From NCBI GenBank assembly GCA_050734155.1, contig JBOHUD010000025.1, forward strand, positions 24,630 to 88,629: a DNA stretch of 64,000 bases, read 5' to 3'. The notes beneath the pieces were generated by a model. The model was not told the origin of the DNA. It was given only the letters and a program-made list of their open reading frames with translations, and did no database searches. The stretch comes from Aeolococcus sp050734155 (lineage in GTDB: Bacteria > Chloroflexota > Dormibacteria > Aeolococcales > Aeolococcaceae). Positions 1 to 8,361 of this stretch are shown here, in pieces. The position numbers and the translations under genes were made by a program. Positions within the stretch are counted from its first letter, which is position 1. Each line of letters begins with the position of its first letter.

Positions 1-312
1 GCGCCAGAGGCCGCCGAGACGGAGATTCTCATCGACAGTGATCTCGCTGATGATCCCGTGTCCCTCCGGGACATGGGCAACGCCGAGACGCGCGATCGCC
101 TCCGGAGCCAGCCCGCGCAGCTCCGTGCCGGCCACGCGCACGCTGCCGTGCTGCGCCCTGACCAACCCCGAGATGGCCCGAACCAGCGTGGTCTTGCCGG
201 CGCCGTTGGCGCCGAGCACGGTGGTGATGGTGCCCTCGGCCACGGTGAGCGAGACCGCGTCCACCGCGGTCACGCCACCGTAGGCGACGGTGAGGTCGGT
301 GACCTCAAGCAT
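1..312 (-). CDS. livF: LivF-type ABC transporter ATP-binding protein (C-terminus beyond the window)
   Basis: This is the N-terminal 104 residues of an ABC ATPase of the branched-chain amino acid/amide importer type; the rest lies off the left edge. The translation opens MLEVTDLTVAYGGV and has a Walker A motif GANGAGKT near residues 35-42, followed by the HVPEGHGI segment typical of LivF (VPEGR in most members). Its ATG lies 8 nt inside the 3' end of the LivG gene, so the two are co-translated and probably form the heterodimeric ATPase of one importer. The permease and binding-protein genes are not visible. The substrate is unknown; linkage to acyl-CoA and alcohol catabolism genes suggests an organic acid or similar carbon source rather than necessarily an amino acid. 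Confidence 0.9.
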   Translation of the reverse strand, partial: MLEVTDLTVAYGGVTAVDAVSLTVAEGTITTVLGANGAGKTTLVRAISGLVRAQHGSVRVAGTELRGLAPEAIARLGVAHVPEGHGIISEITVDENLRLGGLWR

Positions 313-1192
313 GGGCCACCTGGCTGCCGAGGTACGCCGTGGTCACCTCGTCGTTGGCGCGGATCTCAGCCGGCGTCCCGGCGGCGATGACCCTGCCGAG
401 GTTGAGCACGGTCACCCGATCGCTGACCGCCATCACCATGTCCAGGTGATGCTCGACCAGGGCGATGCCCATGTCCCCGCGCAGCCGGCGGAGCAGCTCC
501 ACCAGCTCATCCACCTCGAGCGCCGAGAGCCCGCTGGCGGGCTCGTCGAGCAGCAGCAGAGAGGGACGGGCCACCAGCGCGCGCGCCAGCACCACGCGCT
601 TCTGGGTGCCCTGCGGCAGCGAGCCCGGATGGGCACCCGCGCGATCGGCGATGCCCAGCTCATCGAGCACGGCCATCGCCGCGGCGGTGCGCTCGCGCTC
701 GCGGCGGTCGGCGCGGGGCAGGGCCAGCATGTCGCTCACCATGCCCGTGGTGGCGCGTGTTCCCAGCATCACGTTCTCCAGCACGCTGAGCCGTGTCCAC
801 AGGCCGAGCCCCTGCAGAGTGCGAGCGATGCCCAGTGAGGCGAGCTGGGCGGGGCGCACCGAGAGCAGTGAGCGTCCCCCGTAGGTGATGCTGCCCCGGC
901 TCGGCGTCACCAGCCGGCAGATGGCGTTGAAGAGCGTGGTCTTGCCGGCGCCGTTGGGTCCGATCACGCCCATGATCTGCCGTGGTCGCACCGCGATGGA
1001 CACGTCCTGGAGCGCGACCACCCCTCCGAAGTGGACGGCGAGGCCGGAGATCTCCAGCGCGGCCGTCCCCGCTGCGGGCGGGCCGCCGCGCCCGGCGTCG
1101 CCCGGAGCAGCCCCGGCCGACCTCGCGCCGACGTCTTGCACCGTCCGCCCCCGCGTGTTCCCCCGAACGCCTGTGGGGCCGGATGCTAACAT
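305..1192 (-). CDS. livG: LivG-type ABC transporter ATP-binding protein
   Basis: Cytoplasmic ATPase subunit of a branched-chain-type ABC importer. Walker A GPNGAGKT, Walker B LLLLDEP and the H-loop VEHHLDMVM are all present, and the C-terminal extension after the H-loop is typical of LivG. The signature motif reads GSLPQGTQKR, a degenerate form of LSGGQQR. The ATPase core begins only about 45 residues after the chosen ATG, so a GTG at 1141 is a serious alternative start. The chosen ATG lies inside a palindromic operator shared with the divergent TetR gene, so transcription of livG-livF is probably repressed by that regulator. It overlaps livF by 8 nt. Confidence 0.85.
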   Translation of the reverse strand: MLASGPTGVRGNTRGRTVQDVGARSAGAAPGDAGRGGPPAAGTAALEISGLAVHFGGVVALQDVSIAVRPRQIMGVIGPNGAGKTTLFNAICRLVTPSRGSITYGGRSLLSVRPAQLASLGIARTLQGLGLWTRLSVLENVMLGTRATTGMVSDMLALPRADRRERERTAAAMAVLDELGIADRAGAHPGSLPQGTQKRVVLARALVARPSLLLLDEPASGLSALEVDELVELLRRLRGDMGIALVEHHLDMVMAVSDRVTVLNLGRVIAAGTPAEIRANDEVTTAYLGSQVAHA

Positions 1193-1205
1193 GAATCCTG
1201 ATTCA
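1192..1205. promoter_or_regulatory. Palindromic operator between livG and the TetR gene
   Basis: TGAATC-CT-GATTCA is a perfect 6-bp inverted repeat with a 2-bp spacer, lying between divergent genes. Size and symmetry fit TetR-family operators. It overlaps the proposed livG start and lies about 27 nt upstream of the TetR start codon; TAACAT at 1187-1192 could be a -10 box for the TetR gene. The match to a TetR site is inference from position and symmetry. Confidence 0.6.
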
Positions 1206-1232
1206 GTTTCCAGTTCCGAGGTGGGGAGAGGG

Positions 1233-1868
1233 ATGCCTGCTGTCCGTGTCGAGGCGGGGTCGCTGACCGCCCGCGGGGAGCGCACTCGCAGCCGGCTGGT
1301 GGCCGCCGGTGAGGAGATGTTCGGGAAGCGCGGCTACCACGAGGCCTCGATCGCCGAGATCACCCAGGGAGCTGGCGTCGCCCAGGGCACCTTCTACCTC
1401 TATTTCGACAGCAAGCGCGACCTGATGCGGGCGGTCATCGAGGAACGGGGCCACGAGCTCCGCGCCACCCTGGCCCAGGCCACCGCCGGGGTGGTGGGTC
1501 GGGTCGCCAAGGAGCAGGCCGGCTTCGCCGCCTTCTTTGCCTGGATGGCGCGGCACCGGGCGCTGTTCCTGGTCGTCAGGCAGGCCGAATACGTCGACTC
1601 GGCGGTCTACCGCGGCTGGTACCGCCAGCTCGCCGACGGCTACGTGGAGGCGCTCCAGCAGGCCATCGAGGACGGCGAGGTCGGCTTCTTCGCCGATGTC
1701 GAGACGCTGGCCTACGCGCTCATGGGCATCGGTGATTACGTGGGCCTGCGCTGGCTCGTCATCGACAGGCGCCGGACGGTGCCGCCGCGTGCCCTGGCCA
1801 CGATCGCTCAGCTGGTGCAGCGAGCTCTCAGCACCGAGCTGCGCACGCCCCGCGGCGGCGGTCACTGA
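1233..1868 (+). CDS. TetR/AcrR family transcriptional regulator
   Basis: A 211-residue regulator with an N-terminal TetR helix-turn-helix at about residues 20-65, including the hallmark GTFYLYF (52-58) after ITQGAGVAQ. The C-terminal all-helical domain is a ligand-binding and dimerisation module. ATG 1233 was chosen because GGGGAGAGGG sits just upstream; an in-frame ATG at 1191 lies within the operator. The gene is one nucleotide from the acyl-CoA dehydrogenase start, so the two form an operon. By analogy with fatty-acid regulators of this family the effector may be an acyl-CoA made by the neighbouring enzymes. That last point is inference. Confidence 0.9.
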   Translation: MPAVRVEAGSLTARGERTRSRLVAAGEEMFGKRGYHEASIAEITQGAGVAQGTFYLYFDSKRDLMRAVIEERGHELRATLAQATAGVVGRVAKEQAGFAAFFAWMARHRALFLVVRQAEYVDSAVYRGWYRQLADGYVEALQQAIEDGEVGFFADVETLAYALMGIGDYVGLRWLVIDRRRTVPPRALATIAQLVQRALSTELRTPRGGGH

Positions 1869-1869
1869 G

Positions 1870-3045
1870 GTGCCCACCTGGGCAGGAGCCGAGCCGGGCT
1901 TTCCCCTGACCCCCGAGCAGGATCTGCTGCGTCGCACCGCCGCCGACTTCGTCGATCGCGAGGTGGTGCCCCGGCGTGCCCACTGGGATCGCGTCGAGGC
2001 GGTGGATCGCTCCATCGTGGCGCGGCTCGCCGAGATGGGCTTCCTGGGCATCACCCTTCCCGAGCAATTCGGCGGCACCCCCCTCGACCACCGCGCCTAC
2101 TGCCTGCTCATGGAGGAGCTGGGCCGCGGCTGCTCGTCGGTGCGCGGCATCGTCAGCGTCAGCCTCGGCCTCTTCGGCACCACAGTGCAGGCCGCGGGCA
2201 CCGACGAGCAGCGCGCCGAGTGGCTGCCCGGCATCTGCTCTGGCGCTCATCTCGGCTGCTTCGCGCTCACCGAGCCCGGGGTGGGCAGCGACGCCGCCCG
2301 CCTCGCCACCCGCGCTCAGCGCGATGGTTCCGACTGGATCCTCACCGGCGAGAAGATCTTCATCACCAACGGGACCTGGGCCGACCTCGCCCTGGTGTTC
2401 GCGCGCAGCGGCGGCGAGGGAGCGCGGGGGATCAGCGCGTTCGTGGTCTCGACCGACTCGGCTGGGTTCAGCGCCGCCGAGATCAGGGGCAAGCTGGGCC
2501 TGCGCGGGCAGGCCACGGCGAGCCTGCGCCTCGACGCGGTGCGGGTGCCCGACCGCCACCGGCTCGGCGAGGAGGGGAGCGGGTTCAAGGTTGCCCTGGC
2601 GGCCCTCAGCCGTGGACGGATGAGCCTGGCCGCCGGGTGCGTGGGCATCTCCCGCGGCTGTCTGGAGGCGGCGGTGGGCTACGCGCGGGAGCGCGAGCAG
2701 TTCGGCAAGCCCCTGGCAGCGCACCAGCTGGTGCAGGAGATGATCGCCGACATCGCCGTGGACACAGACGCCGCCCGCGCCCTGACCTGGCTGGTCGCCG
2801 ACCTCGCCGACGCGGGGGCGCGCATCGATGTGGCGGCCAGCAAGGCCAAGTACTTCGCCAGCGAGGCCGCCGTCCGCTCCGCCAACCGCGCTCTGCAGGT
2901 CTTCGGCGGCCACGGATACATCGACGAGCATCCGGTGGGCAAGTACCTGCGCGACGCCAGGGTCACCACGCTGTACGAGGGCACCAGCCAGATCCAGAAG
3001 CTGATCATCGGCCAGGCTCTGACCGGGATGAGCGCGTTCGCCTGA
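1870..3045 (+). CDS. Acyl-CoA dehydrogenase
   Basis: A 391-residue FAD-dependent dehydrogenase catalysing alpha,beta-oxidation of acyl-CoA to enoyl-CoA. It shows the family order: helical N-domain, beta-domain with LTEPGVGSD and the GEKIFITNG segment, and C-terminal helical domain with YEGTSQIQ near residues 369-376. The Glu of YEGT (about 370) is at the catalytic-base position of short/medium-chain acyl-CoA dehydrogenases. The GTG start at 1870 follows the TetR stop codon by one nucleotide, implying translational coupling. Together with the divergently placed MaoC hydratase and SDR it would give three steps of beta-oxidation. Chain-length preference cannot be read from the sequence. Confidence 0.93.
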   Translation: MPTWAGAEPGFPLTPEQDLLRRTAADFVDREVVPRRAHWDRVEAVDRSIVARLAEMGFLGITLPEQFGGTPLDHRAYCLLMEELGRGCSSVRGIVSVSLGLFGTTVQAAGTDEQRAEWLPGICSGAHLGCFALTEPGVGSDAARLATRAQRDGSDWILTGEKIFITNGTWADLALVFARSGGEGARGISAFVVSTDSAGFSAAEIRGKLGLRGQATASLRLDAVRVPDRHRLGEEGSGFKVALAALSRGRMSLAAGCVGISRGCLEAAVGYAREREQFGKPLAAHQLVQEMIADIAVDTDAARALTWLVADLADAGARIDVAASKAKYFASEAAVRSANRALQVFGGHGYIDEHPVGKYLRDARVTTLYEGTSQIQKLIIGQALTGMSAFA

Positions 3046-3073
3046 GCGGCAGCCGGCGGCACCAACCTGAGCG

Positions 3074-3526
3074 TCAGCTGAGCAGGCGGCTCACCAGGTC
3101 GGCGACGCAGCAGGGCTTCTCCGCGCCCCGGACCTCGATCTCGACATGCGTGACCACCTGGAGGCCGCCGGGGACGTCGTCCGCCGTCTCCAGGCGCGCT
3201 CGAGCACGAACCTCGCTGTTGCTCGGCAGCGGGGCCGGGAAGCGCACCCGGTTGGCCCCGTAGTTGATGGCCAGGCGCACCCCCTGCACCGAGTAGATCT
3301 CGCGGACCAGCATGGGGGTGAGCGCCAGGCTCAGGAATCCGTGGGCGATGGTGGTGCCGAAGGGACCGCCGGCGGCGCGCGCGGCGTCGACGTGGATCCA
3401 CTGGTGATCGCCGGTGGCCTGCGCGAAGGCGTCGATCTGCTCCTGGGTCACGGCGTGCCAGTCACTGACGCCGAGCTCGGTGCCGGCGGCCATCCTGACG
3501 TCGTCGAGGGTGTCGAAGACGCGCAT
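3074..3526 (-). CDS. MaoC-like (R)-specific enoyl-CoA hydratase
   Basis: A 150-residue single hot-dog-fold hydratase. The hydratase-2 motif is visible as A-T-G-D-H-Q-W-I-H (residues 37-45), with Asp40 and His45 at the expected catalytic positions, followed by the AHGFLSLAL segment typical of MaoC proteins. It would hydrate 2-enoyl-CoA to (R)-3-hydroxyacyl-CoA. The ATG lies one nucleotide after the SDR stop codon, so it is the last gene of the four-gene minus-strand operon ALDH, ADH, SDR, MaoC. It converges with the acyl-CoA dehydrogenase gene. Confidence 0.9.
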   Translation of the reverse strand: MRVFDTLDDVRMAAGTELGVSDWHAVTQEQIDAFAQATGDHQWIHVDAARAAGGPFGTTIAHGFLSLALTPMLVREIYSVQGVRLAINYGANRVRFPAPLPSNSEVRARARLETADDVPGGLQVVTHVEIEVRGAEKPCCVADLVSRLLS

Positions 3527-3527
3527 C

Positions 3528-4310
3528 TCAGCGCGCGCCGCCGTTGACGTAGAGAGTCTGCCCGCTCACGTATGCGGCATCGTCGCTGGCCAGGAAGGCG
3601 ATCACCGCGGCGACCTCCTCGGGGCGGCCCACCCGGCCGAGTGGGGTGCGCTGGGCCACCTCATTCTGGTGATCCAGGGACTTCATGCCCACGCGTTGGG
3701 CCGTGGCCGCAGTCATCGGGGTGGCGATGTACCCGGGCGCGACGGCATTGACGGTGACGTTGAACGGCCCCAGCTCGATCGCCAGGGTGGCGGTCAGGCC
3801 CTGGATTCCGGCCTTGGAGGCGGAGTAGTTGACCTGCCCCCTGTTGCCCAGCGCCGAGCGGCTGCTGAGGTTCACGATACGGCCGTACTTGGCAGGAACC
3901 ATGTGGCGCTGGGCGGCGCGGCACATCAGGAAGGCGCTGGTGAGGTTGACCTGCAGCACCATGGCCCACTCGTCGTCAGCCATCCTGAAGAGCAGGTTGT
4001 CGCGTGTGATGCCGGCGTTGTTGACCAGGATGTCGAGCCGTCCATGCTCGGCGGCCACCGCGGCCACGCCCTCCGCGACGCTGTCTGCGGAGGCCACGTC
4101 GCAGCCCAGGGCCGCGGCCTCTCCGCCGGCGGCGCGAATCGCCTCCGCGATGACGGTCGCGCCGGCGAGGTTGCGATCCAGCAGGGCGACGGTCGCGCCC
4201 TCCTCCGCCAGCCGCCGGGCGGTGGCAGCCCCGATGCCCTGGGCGGCGCCGGTCACGATCGCCACCCGTCCCTGCAGGCGGTTGGCCCAGGGCTGAGACC
4301 CCGCACTCAC
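3528..4310 (-). CDS. Short-chain dehydrogenase, FabG/3-hydroxyacyl-CoA type
   Basis: A 260-residue classical SDR. The cofactor motif TGAAQGIG lies at residues 20-27, NNAG follows, and the catalytic Ser and YSASK are present (SSRSALGNRGQVNYSASK). The C-terminus (SGQTLYVNGG) is that of FabG-like reductases. It likely interconverts 3-hydroxyacyl and 3-ketoacyl thioesters, the natural partner of the downstream MaoC hydratase. GTG 4310 overlaps the ADH stop codon as GTGA, which fixes the start. A longer upstream reading frame exists but lies within the ADH gene. Confidence 0.9.
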   Translation of the reverse strand: MSAGSQPWANRLQGRVAIVTGAAQGIGAATARRLAEEGATVALLDRNLAGATVIAEAIRAAGGEAAALGCDVASADSVAEGVAAVAAEHGRLDILVNNAGITRDNLLFRMADDEWAMVLQVNLTSAFLMCRAAQRHMVPAKYGRIVNLSSRSALGNRGQVNYSASKAGIQGLTATLAIELGPFNVTVNAVAPGYIATPMTAATAQRVGMKSLDHQNEVAQRTPLGRVGRPEEVAAVIAFLASDDAAYVSGQTLYVNGGAR

Positions 4311-5404
4311 GGCCGCTCTCCGTCGAAGATGATGAGGCTGCGCGCTCCTCGCCCGGCCGCCATCTCGGTGAAGGCGGGCTCGACGTCGTCGAGGGTGATC
4401 CTGCTGGTCACCAGCGCGCCGAGGTCGAGGCGGCCGGCGCGGACGTGCTCGAGCAGCACGGGCACGTCGGCTGCGGGGTCGGCGTTGCCGTACATGCAGC
4501 CGCGCAGGGTGCGCGCGAAGTGGGCCAGCTCGAGCGCGTTGAACGACGCCATGTCCGTGCGCGCCCCCAGCCCGACCACGGTGGCCTGGCCGCCGCGGCG
4601 GGTCACCGACCACGCGGCGCGGATGGTGTCCGCGCGACCGACGCACTCGATGGCGTGGTCGACACCCCGGCCACCGGTGAGGCCGCGGATGCGCTTGCCG
4701 AGATCTGAGTCAGGCTCGAGCACCTCGGTGGCCCCGAGCCGCCGGGCCAGCTCGGCCTTCTCGGCAGACGGGTCGACGGCGATGATCGGCTCCGCCCCGG
4801 CCAGGCGGGCCCCCTGCACCGCGCAGAGGCCGACGCCGCCGAGGCCGATGATCGCCACCGACTCACCGGGCTGGACCGCGGCCGCATGGACCACGGCGCC
4901 AACCCCGGTGACCACGGCGCAGCCCAGCAGCGCGGCCTCCTCGAGATCGATGTCGCGCGGCACCGGGATGCAGGCAGACTGCGCCACCAGCGTCTCGCTC
5001 GCGAACGCGGCCACCCCCAGCCCGGCGAAGAGCGGGGTGCCGTCGTCGAGCTGGGCGTAGGGCGCCGCGGCACCCTGGGTGGCCTTGGCGCACAGGTGGG
5101 TCTCGCCGTGCACACACCACCAGCACTCCCGGCAGGCCGGAGCCCAGTTGAGCAGCACGGCGTCGCCCGGCCGCGGCGATGTGACCCCCTCGCCAACCGC
5201 AACCACCAGCCCGGCGCCCTCGTGGCCGAGCACGGCGGGGATCGTCTGGGTGAGGATGCCGCGGGCCAGCGAGAGGTCGGAGTGACACACGCCGGTCGCC
5301 ACCATGCGCACGCGCACCTGTCCCGGCCCCGGGTGCGCCAGGGTGATCTCCTCGACTCGCAGCGGCGCGCCGATGTTGCGGAGGACGGCGGCACGAACCG
5401 TCAC
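4307..5404 (-). CDS. Zinc-dependent alcohol dehydrogenase (MDR family)
   Basis: A 365-residue medium-chain dehydrogenase. The catalytic-zinc ligand context GVCHSD and GHEGAG is present, and the structural-zinc loop shows four cysteines in CRECWWCVHGETHLC. The Rossmann motif GLGGVGLCAVQGA follows. It resembles class III-like/S-glutathione or mycothiol-type and long-chain alcohol dehydrogenases, and would oxidise an alcohol to an aldehyde with NAD. The start (GTG 5404) overlaps the ALDH stop as GTGA, and its stop overlaps the SDR start the same way, so ALDH, ADH and SDR are translated as a coupled unit. The substrate is not identifiable. Confidence 0.9.
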   Translation of the reverse strand: MTVRAAVLRNIGAPLRVEEITLAHPGPGQVRVRMVATGVCHSDLSLARGILTQTIPAVLGHEGAGLVVAVGEGVTSPRPGDAVLLNWAPACRECWWCVHGETHLCAKATQGAAAPYAQLDDGTPLFAGLGVAAFASETLVAQSACIPVPRDIDLEEAALLGCAVVTGVGAVVHAAAVQPGESVAIIGLGGVGLCAVQGARLAGAEPIIAVDPSAEKAELARRLGATEVLEPDSDLGKRIRGLTGGRGVDHAIECVGRADTIRAAWSVTRRGGQATVVGLGARTDMASFNALELAHFARTLRGCMYGNADPAADVPVLLEHVRAGRLDLGALVTSRITLDDVEPAFTEMAAGRGARSLIIFDGERP

Positions 5405-6837
5405 GGCAGCTGCACCGACTTGACAAGCTGGAACTCGCGCAGGCCGTGCCGGCCCAGCTCGCGTCCGTATCCCGACTGCCTGTAGCCGCCGAACGGGGCG
5501 CTGGGGTTGAAGCGGGCGCCGTTGATGTCGACCTGACCGGTGCGCAGGCGGCGGGCCACGGCGACGGCGCGGTCGACGTCGGCCGACCAGACCGCCCCGG
5601 CGAGCCCGTACCGGGTGGCGTTGGCGATGCGCACCGCCTCGTCCTCGTCGGCACAGCGGATGATCGAGAGCACCGGGCCGAAGATCTCCTCCTGGGCGAT
5701 GGTGGCGTCCGCGGCGACGTCGGCGAACACCGTCGGGGACACGTAGTAACCAGGGCTGGGGAGGCGGCGCTCGCCGGGGCCGCCGGCCACCAGCCGGCCG
5801 CCCTCCTTCACCCCGCTCGCCACGTAGCCGCGGACCCGGTCGCGCTGCGCGGCGCTGGCCAGCGGGCCGAGCCTGGTGGCCGGCTCGGTGGGGTCGCCGA
5901 CGACGTAGCCGGCCGCGGTGGTGGCCGACAGCTCCACCACCTCGTCGTACCGCGACGCCGGGGCCAGCATCCGCGTCCACGCGGTGCACGTCTGTCCCGA
6001 GTTGAGAAAGCAGTTGGCGACACCCACCTTGACCGCGGCGGTGAGGTCGGCGTCCTCGAGGATGACGTTCGCCGACTTGCCACCGAGCTCGAGCGCCACC
6101 CGCTTGACGGTCTCTGACGCCAGCGCGCTGACGCGCCGGCCGGCGCGCGTCGAGCCGGTGAAGGACACCATGTCGACGTCGGGATGGCACGCCAGCGCCT
6201 CGCCCACCACCGGGCCCGTGCCGGACACCAGGTTGTAGACGCCGGCGGGCAGGCCGATGGCGTTCGCGATCTCGGCGAGGAGGTACGCCGACAGCGGTGC
6301 CACCTCGCTCGGCTTGTGCACCACAGTGCATCCCGCCAGCAGCGCCGGAGCGACCTTGGCGATGGTCTGGTGCAGCGGGTAGTTCCAGGGCGTGATGGCG
6401 GCGACCACGCCCACCGGCTCGCGCACCACCAGCGAGTTGCCGACCGTCTCCGCCTGCTCGGCGACCCCGGCCATCTCGACGTACGAGGCCAGCACCTGCA
6501 GAGGAACGCCCGTCTGCACCGTGGCCGCCAGCCTGGCGGGAGCGCCCATCTCCTCAGTGATGCTGGCGGCCAGCTCCGCCTGGCGGGCGGCCATCCCGTC
6601 GCGCAGCGCGGACAGGAACGCGGCGCGCTCCGCGACGGGCGTCGCCGACCACAGCGCAAACGCCTGACGAGCCGCCTGCACGGCGCGCGCCACGTCCTGC
6701 GCGGTGCCCTCCGGCACCTCGGCGATGGCCGCCTCGGTGGCGGGGTTGACCACCGCGACCCAGCGGTCGGCGCTGGAATCGACCCATTCGCCTCCGATGT
6801 AGAGCGGGCCTGGTCGTCGCACGCCGTCCCTCCTCAT
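5401..6837 (-). CDS. NAD(P)-dependent aldehyde dehydrogenase
   Basis: A 478-residue aldehyde dehydrogenase of usual length for the superfamily. Key residues are visible: the NWxxP-type ITPWNYPLHQT, the general-base Glu in ELGGKSANV, the nucleophile Cys in NSGQTCTA, and the EEIFGPVL segment. It would oxidise the aldehyde made by the downstream ADH to an acid. ATG 6837 was chosen because family homology begins shortly after it; an upstream in-frame extension to 6936 crosses the promoter of the divergent SDR gene. First gene of the minus-strand operon ALDH-ADH-SDR-MaoC. Confidence 0.92.
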   Translation of the reverse strand: MRRDGVRRPGPLYIGGEWVDSSADRWVAVVNPATEAAIAEVPEGTAQDVARAVQAARQAFALWSATPVAERAAFLSALRDGMAARQAELAASITEEMGAPARLAATVQTGVPLQVLASYVEMAGVAEQAETVGNSLVVREPVGVVAAITPWNYPLHQTIAKVAPALLAGCTVVHKPSEVAPLSAYLLAEIANAIGLPAGVYNLVSGTGPVVGEALACHPDVDMVSFTGSTRAGRRVSALASETVKRVALELGGKSANVILEDADLTAAVKVGVANCFLNSGQTCTAWTRMLAPASRYDEVVELSATTAAGYVVGDPTEPATRLGPLASAAQRDRVRGYVASGVKEGGRLVAGGPGERRLPSPGYYVSPTVFADVAADATIAQEEIFGPVLSIIRCADEDEAVRIANATRYGLAGAVWSADVDRAVAVARRLRTGQVDINGARFNPSAPFGGYRQSGYGRELGRHGLREFQLVKSVQLP

Positions 6838-6926
6838 CGCCTGTGGGCAGCGACAGTATCCGACCACCGCCCCTCGGCGCGGTCCAGCGCGACCCTGGCC
6901 GGACCCTGTGTAGAGTGAGCGGCCGC

Positions 6927-7694
6927 GTGGAAGCATCCGGTCGCGTGGTCGTGGTCACCGGTGGCGGCAGCGGCATCGGGGCTGCGCTGTGCCGCGCATT
7001 CACCGGCGGCGGCGCGCAGGTGGTGGTGGTCGCCGACATCGACACCGCGGCGGCCACCGCGGTCGCCACCGAGGTGGGCGGGATCGCCGTCACCGCCGAT
7101 GTGACCCGCGAGGCGGACGTGGCCGAGCTGGTGCGGCGCACCCTCGAACGCTTCGGCCGCCTCGACATCTACTGCTCCAACGCCGGCATCGCCGTGGTCG
7201 GCGGAGAGGATGCCGGCGACGATGTCTGGCGGCGGAGCTGGGATGTGCACGTGATGGCGCACGTCTACGCGGCGCGCGCGCTCCTGCCGGCGATGCTCAA
7301 GCGCGGCGAGGGGTGTCTCCTCGGCACCGTCTCCGCCGCCGCGCTTCTCAACCACGTCAACTCCGCGCCCTACGCGGCCGGCAAGGCTGCCGGGCTCTCC
7401 TTCCTGGAGTGGCTGGCGATCACCTACGGAGCACGCGGGGTCCAGGTGTCGGCGCTGTGCCCCCAGGGGGTGCGGACGCCCATGCTCGCCCAGGCCGGCG
7501 ACGCTGACTTCCTGGCCGCCGGCGCCCTCGAGCCGGAGGTCGTGGCCGCCTCGGCCATCGAGGCGATGCGTGAGGGGCGCTTCCTGGTGCTTCCGCACCC
7601 GGAGGTGCGCGAGTACGTCCTGCGCAGGGCATCGGACCACGACCGCTGGATTGCGGGCATGCAGCGGTTGCGCGCCCGGGTGGTCGGCGCCTGA
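6927..7694 (+). CDS. Short-chain dehydrogenase/reductase
   Basis: A 255-residue SDR with the cofactor motif TGGGSGIG near the N-terminus, the SNAG variant of NNAG, and catalytic Tyr/Lys in SAPYAAGKAA. It is transcribed divergently from the ALDH operon. The start is uncertain: GTG 6927 gives a normal SDR N-terminus and lies 10 nt after a -10-like TAGAGT (6911-6916), which would give a nearly leaderless mRNA; GTG 6915 is an alternative. The C-terminal 30 residues (VLPHPEVREYVLRRA) resemble SDRs of unknown substrate in high-GC bacteria. No specific reaction can be assigned. Confidence 0.87.
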   Translation: MEASGRVVVVTGGGSGIGAALCRAFTGGGAQVVVVADIDTAAATAVATEVGGIAVTADVTREADVAELVRRTLERFGRLDIYCSNAGIAVVGGEDAGDDVWRRSWDVHVMAHVYAARALLPAMLKRGEGCLLGTVSAAALLNHVNSAPYAAGKAAGLSFLEWLAITYGARGVQVSALCPQGVRTPMLAQAGDADFLAAGALEPEVVAASAIEAMREGRFLVLPHPEVREYVLRRASDHDRWIAGMQRLRARVVGA

Positions 7695-7698
7695 CGGG

Positions 7699-8361
7699 TC
7701 AGCCGGAGCTCTCGCCGGCCTCCCCGGGTGCCACCAGGCCGGCCTCGTAGGCCAGCACCACCGCCTGCACCCGATCGCGGAGGTCCAGCTTCTCGAGCAG
7801 GTGTGACACATGGGTCTTGACGGTGGTCTCGCCGATGTGCAGCCGGGCCGCGATCTCGCTGTTGGATCGCCCCCTGGCGACCATCTGCAGGACGTCGCGC
7901 TCGCGGGCGGTGAGCTGATCGAAGTGCGCCATGCCGGAGCCGGAGTTGCGCAGCGTCGGGGCCACGCGGTCGAGCAGGCGCCGGGTCACCGTGGGCGCCA
8001 GCAGCGCGTCGCCGGCGGCGACCACCCGCACGGCCCGAACCAGGTCCTCGGGCGGCGAGTCCTTGAGAAGGAAGCCACTGGCTCCTGCGCGGAGCGCCTC
8101 GACAACGTACTCGTCGTGGTCGAAGGTGGTCAGGATGATCACCCGGTGATCGGGCAGGAGGCGCGTCGCCTCCACACCGTCGAGGCGGGGCATGCGGATG
8201 TCCATGAGCACCACGTCGGGTGCGCTGGTTGCGGCGGTGGCGATCGCGGCCTCACCGTCACCCGCCTCGCCGACCACCTCGATGTCCTCCTGGGCCTCGA
8301 GGATCATCCGGAAGCCGGCGCGCATCAGTGCCTGATCGTCGACGATCAGGACGCGGATCAA
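7699..8361 (-). CDS. NarL/FixJ-family response regulator
   Basis: A 220-residue regulator. The receiver domain carries acidic pocket residues in IVDDQ and the phospho-acceptor Asp54 in VLMDIRMP; the C-terminal LuxR-type HTH contains LTARERDVLQMVARGRSN and the recognition helix TVKTHVSHLL. The start codon is TTG, overlapping the stop of the histidine kinase gene, so the two are coupled. It probably responds to an envelope stress or antimicrobial sensed by the kinase and controls the adjacent ABC exporter. Confidence 0.92.
   Translation of the reverse strand: MIRVLIVDDQALMRAGFRMILEAQEDIEVVGEAGDGEAAIATAATSAPDVVLMDIRMPRLDGVEATRLLPDHRVIILTTFDHDEYVVEALRAGASGFLLKDSPPEDLVRAVRVVAAGDALLAPTVTRRLLDRVAPTLRNSGSGMAHFDQLTARERDVLQMVARGRSNSEIAARLHIGETTVKTHVSHLLEKLDLRDRVQAVVLAYEAGLVAPGEAGESSG

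Noticed and set aside
3414..5060. Long plus-strand frame antisense to the SDR and ADH genes
   Set aside because: Shadow frame; the minus-strand genes have complete cofactor and zinc motifs.
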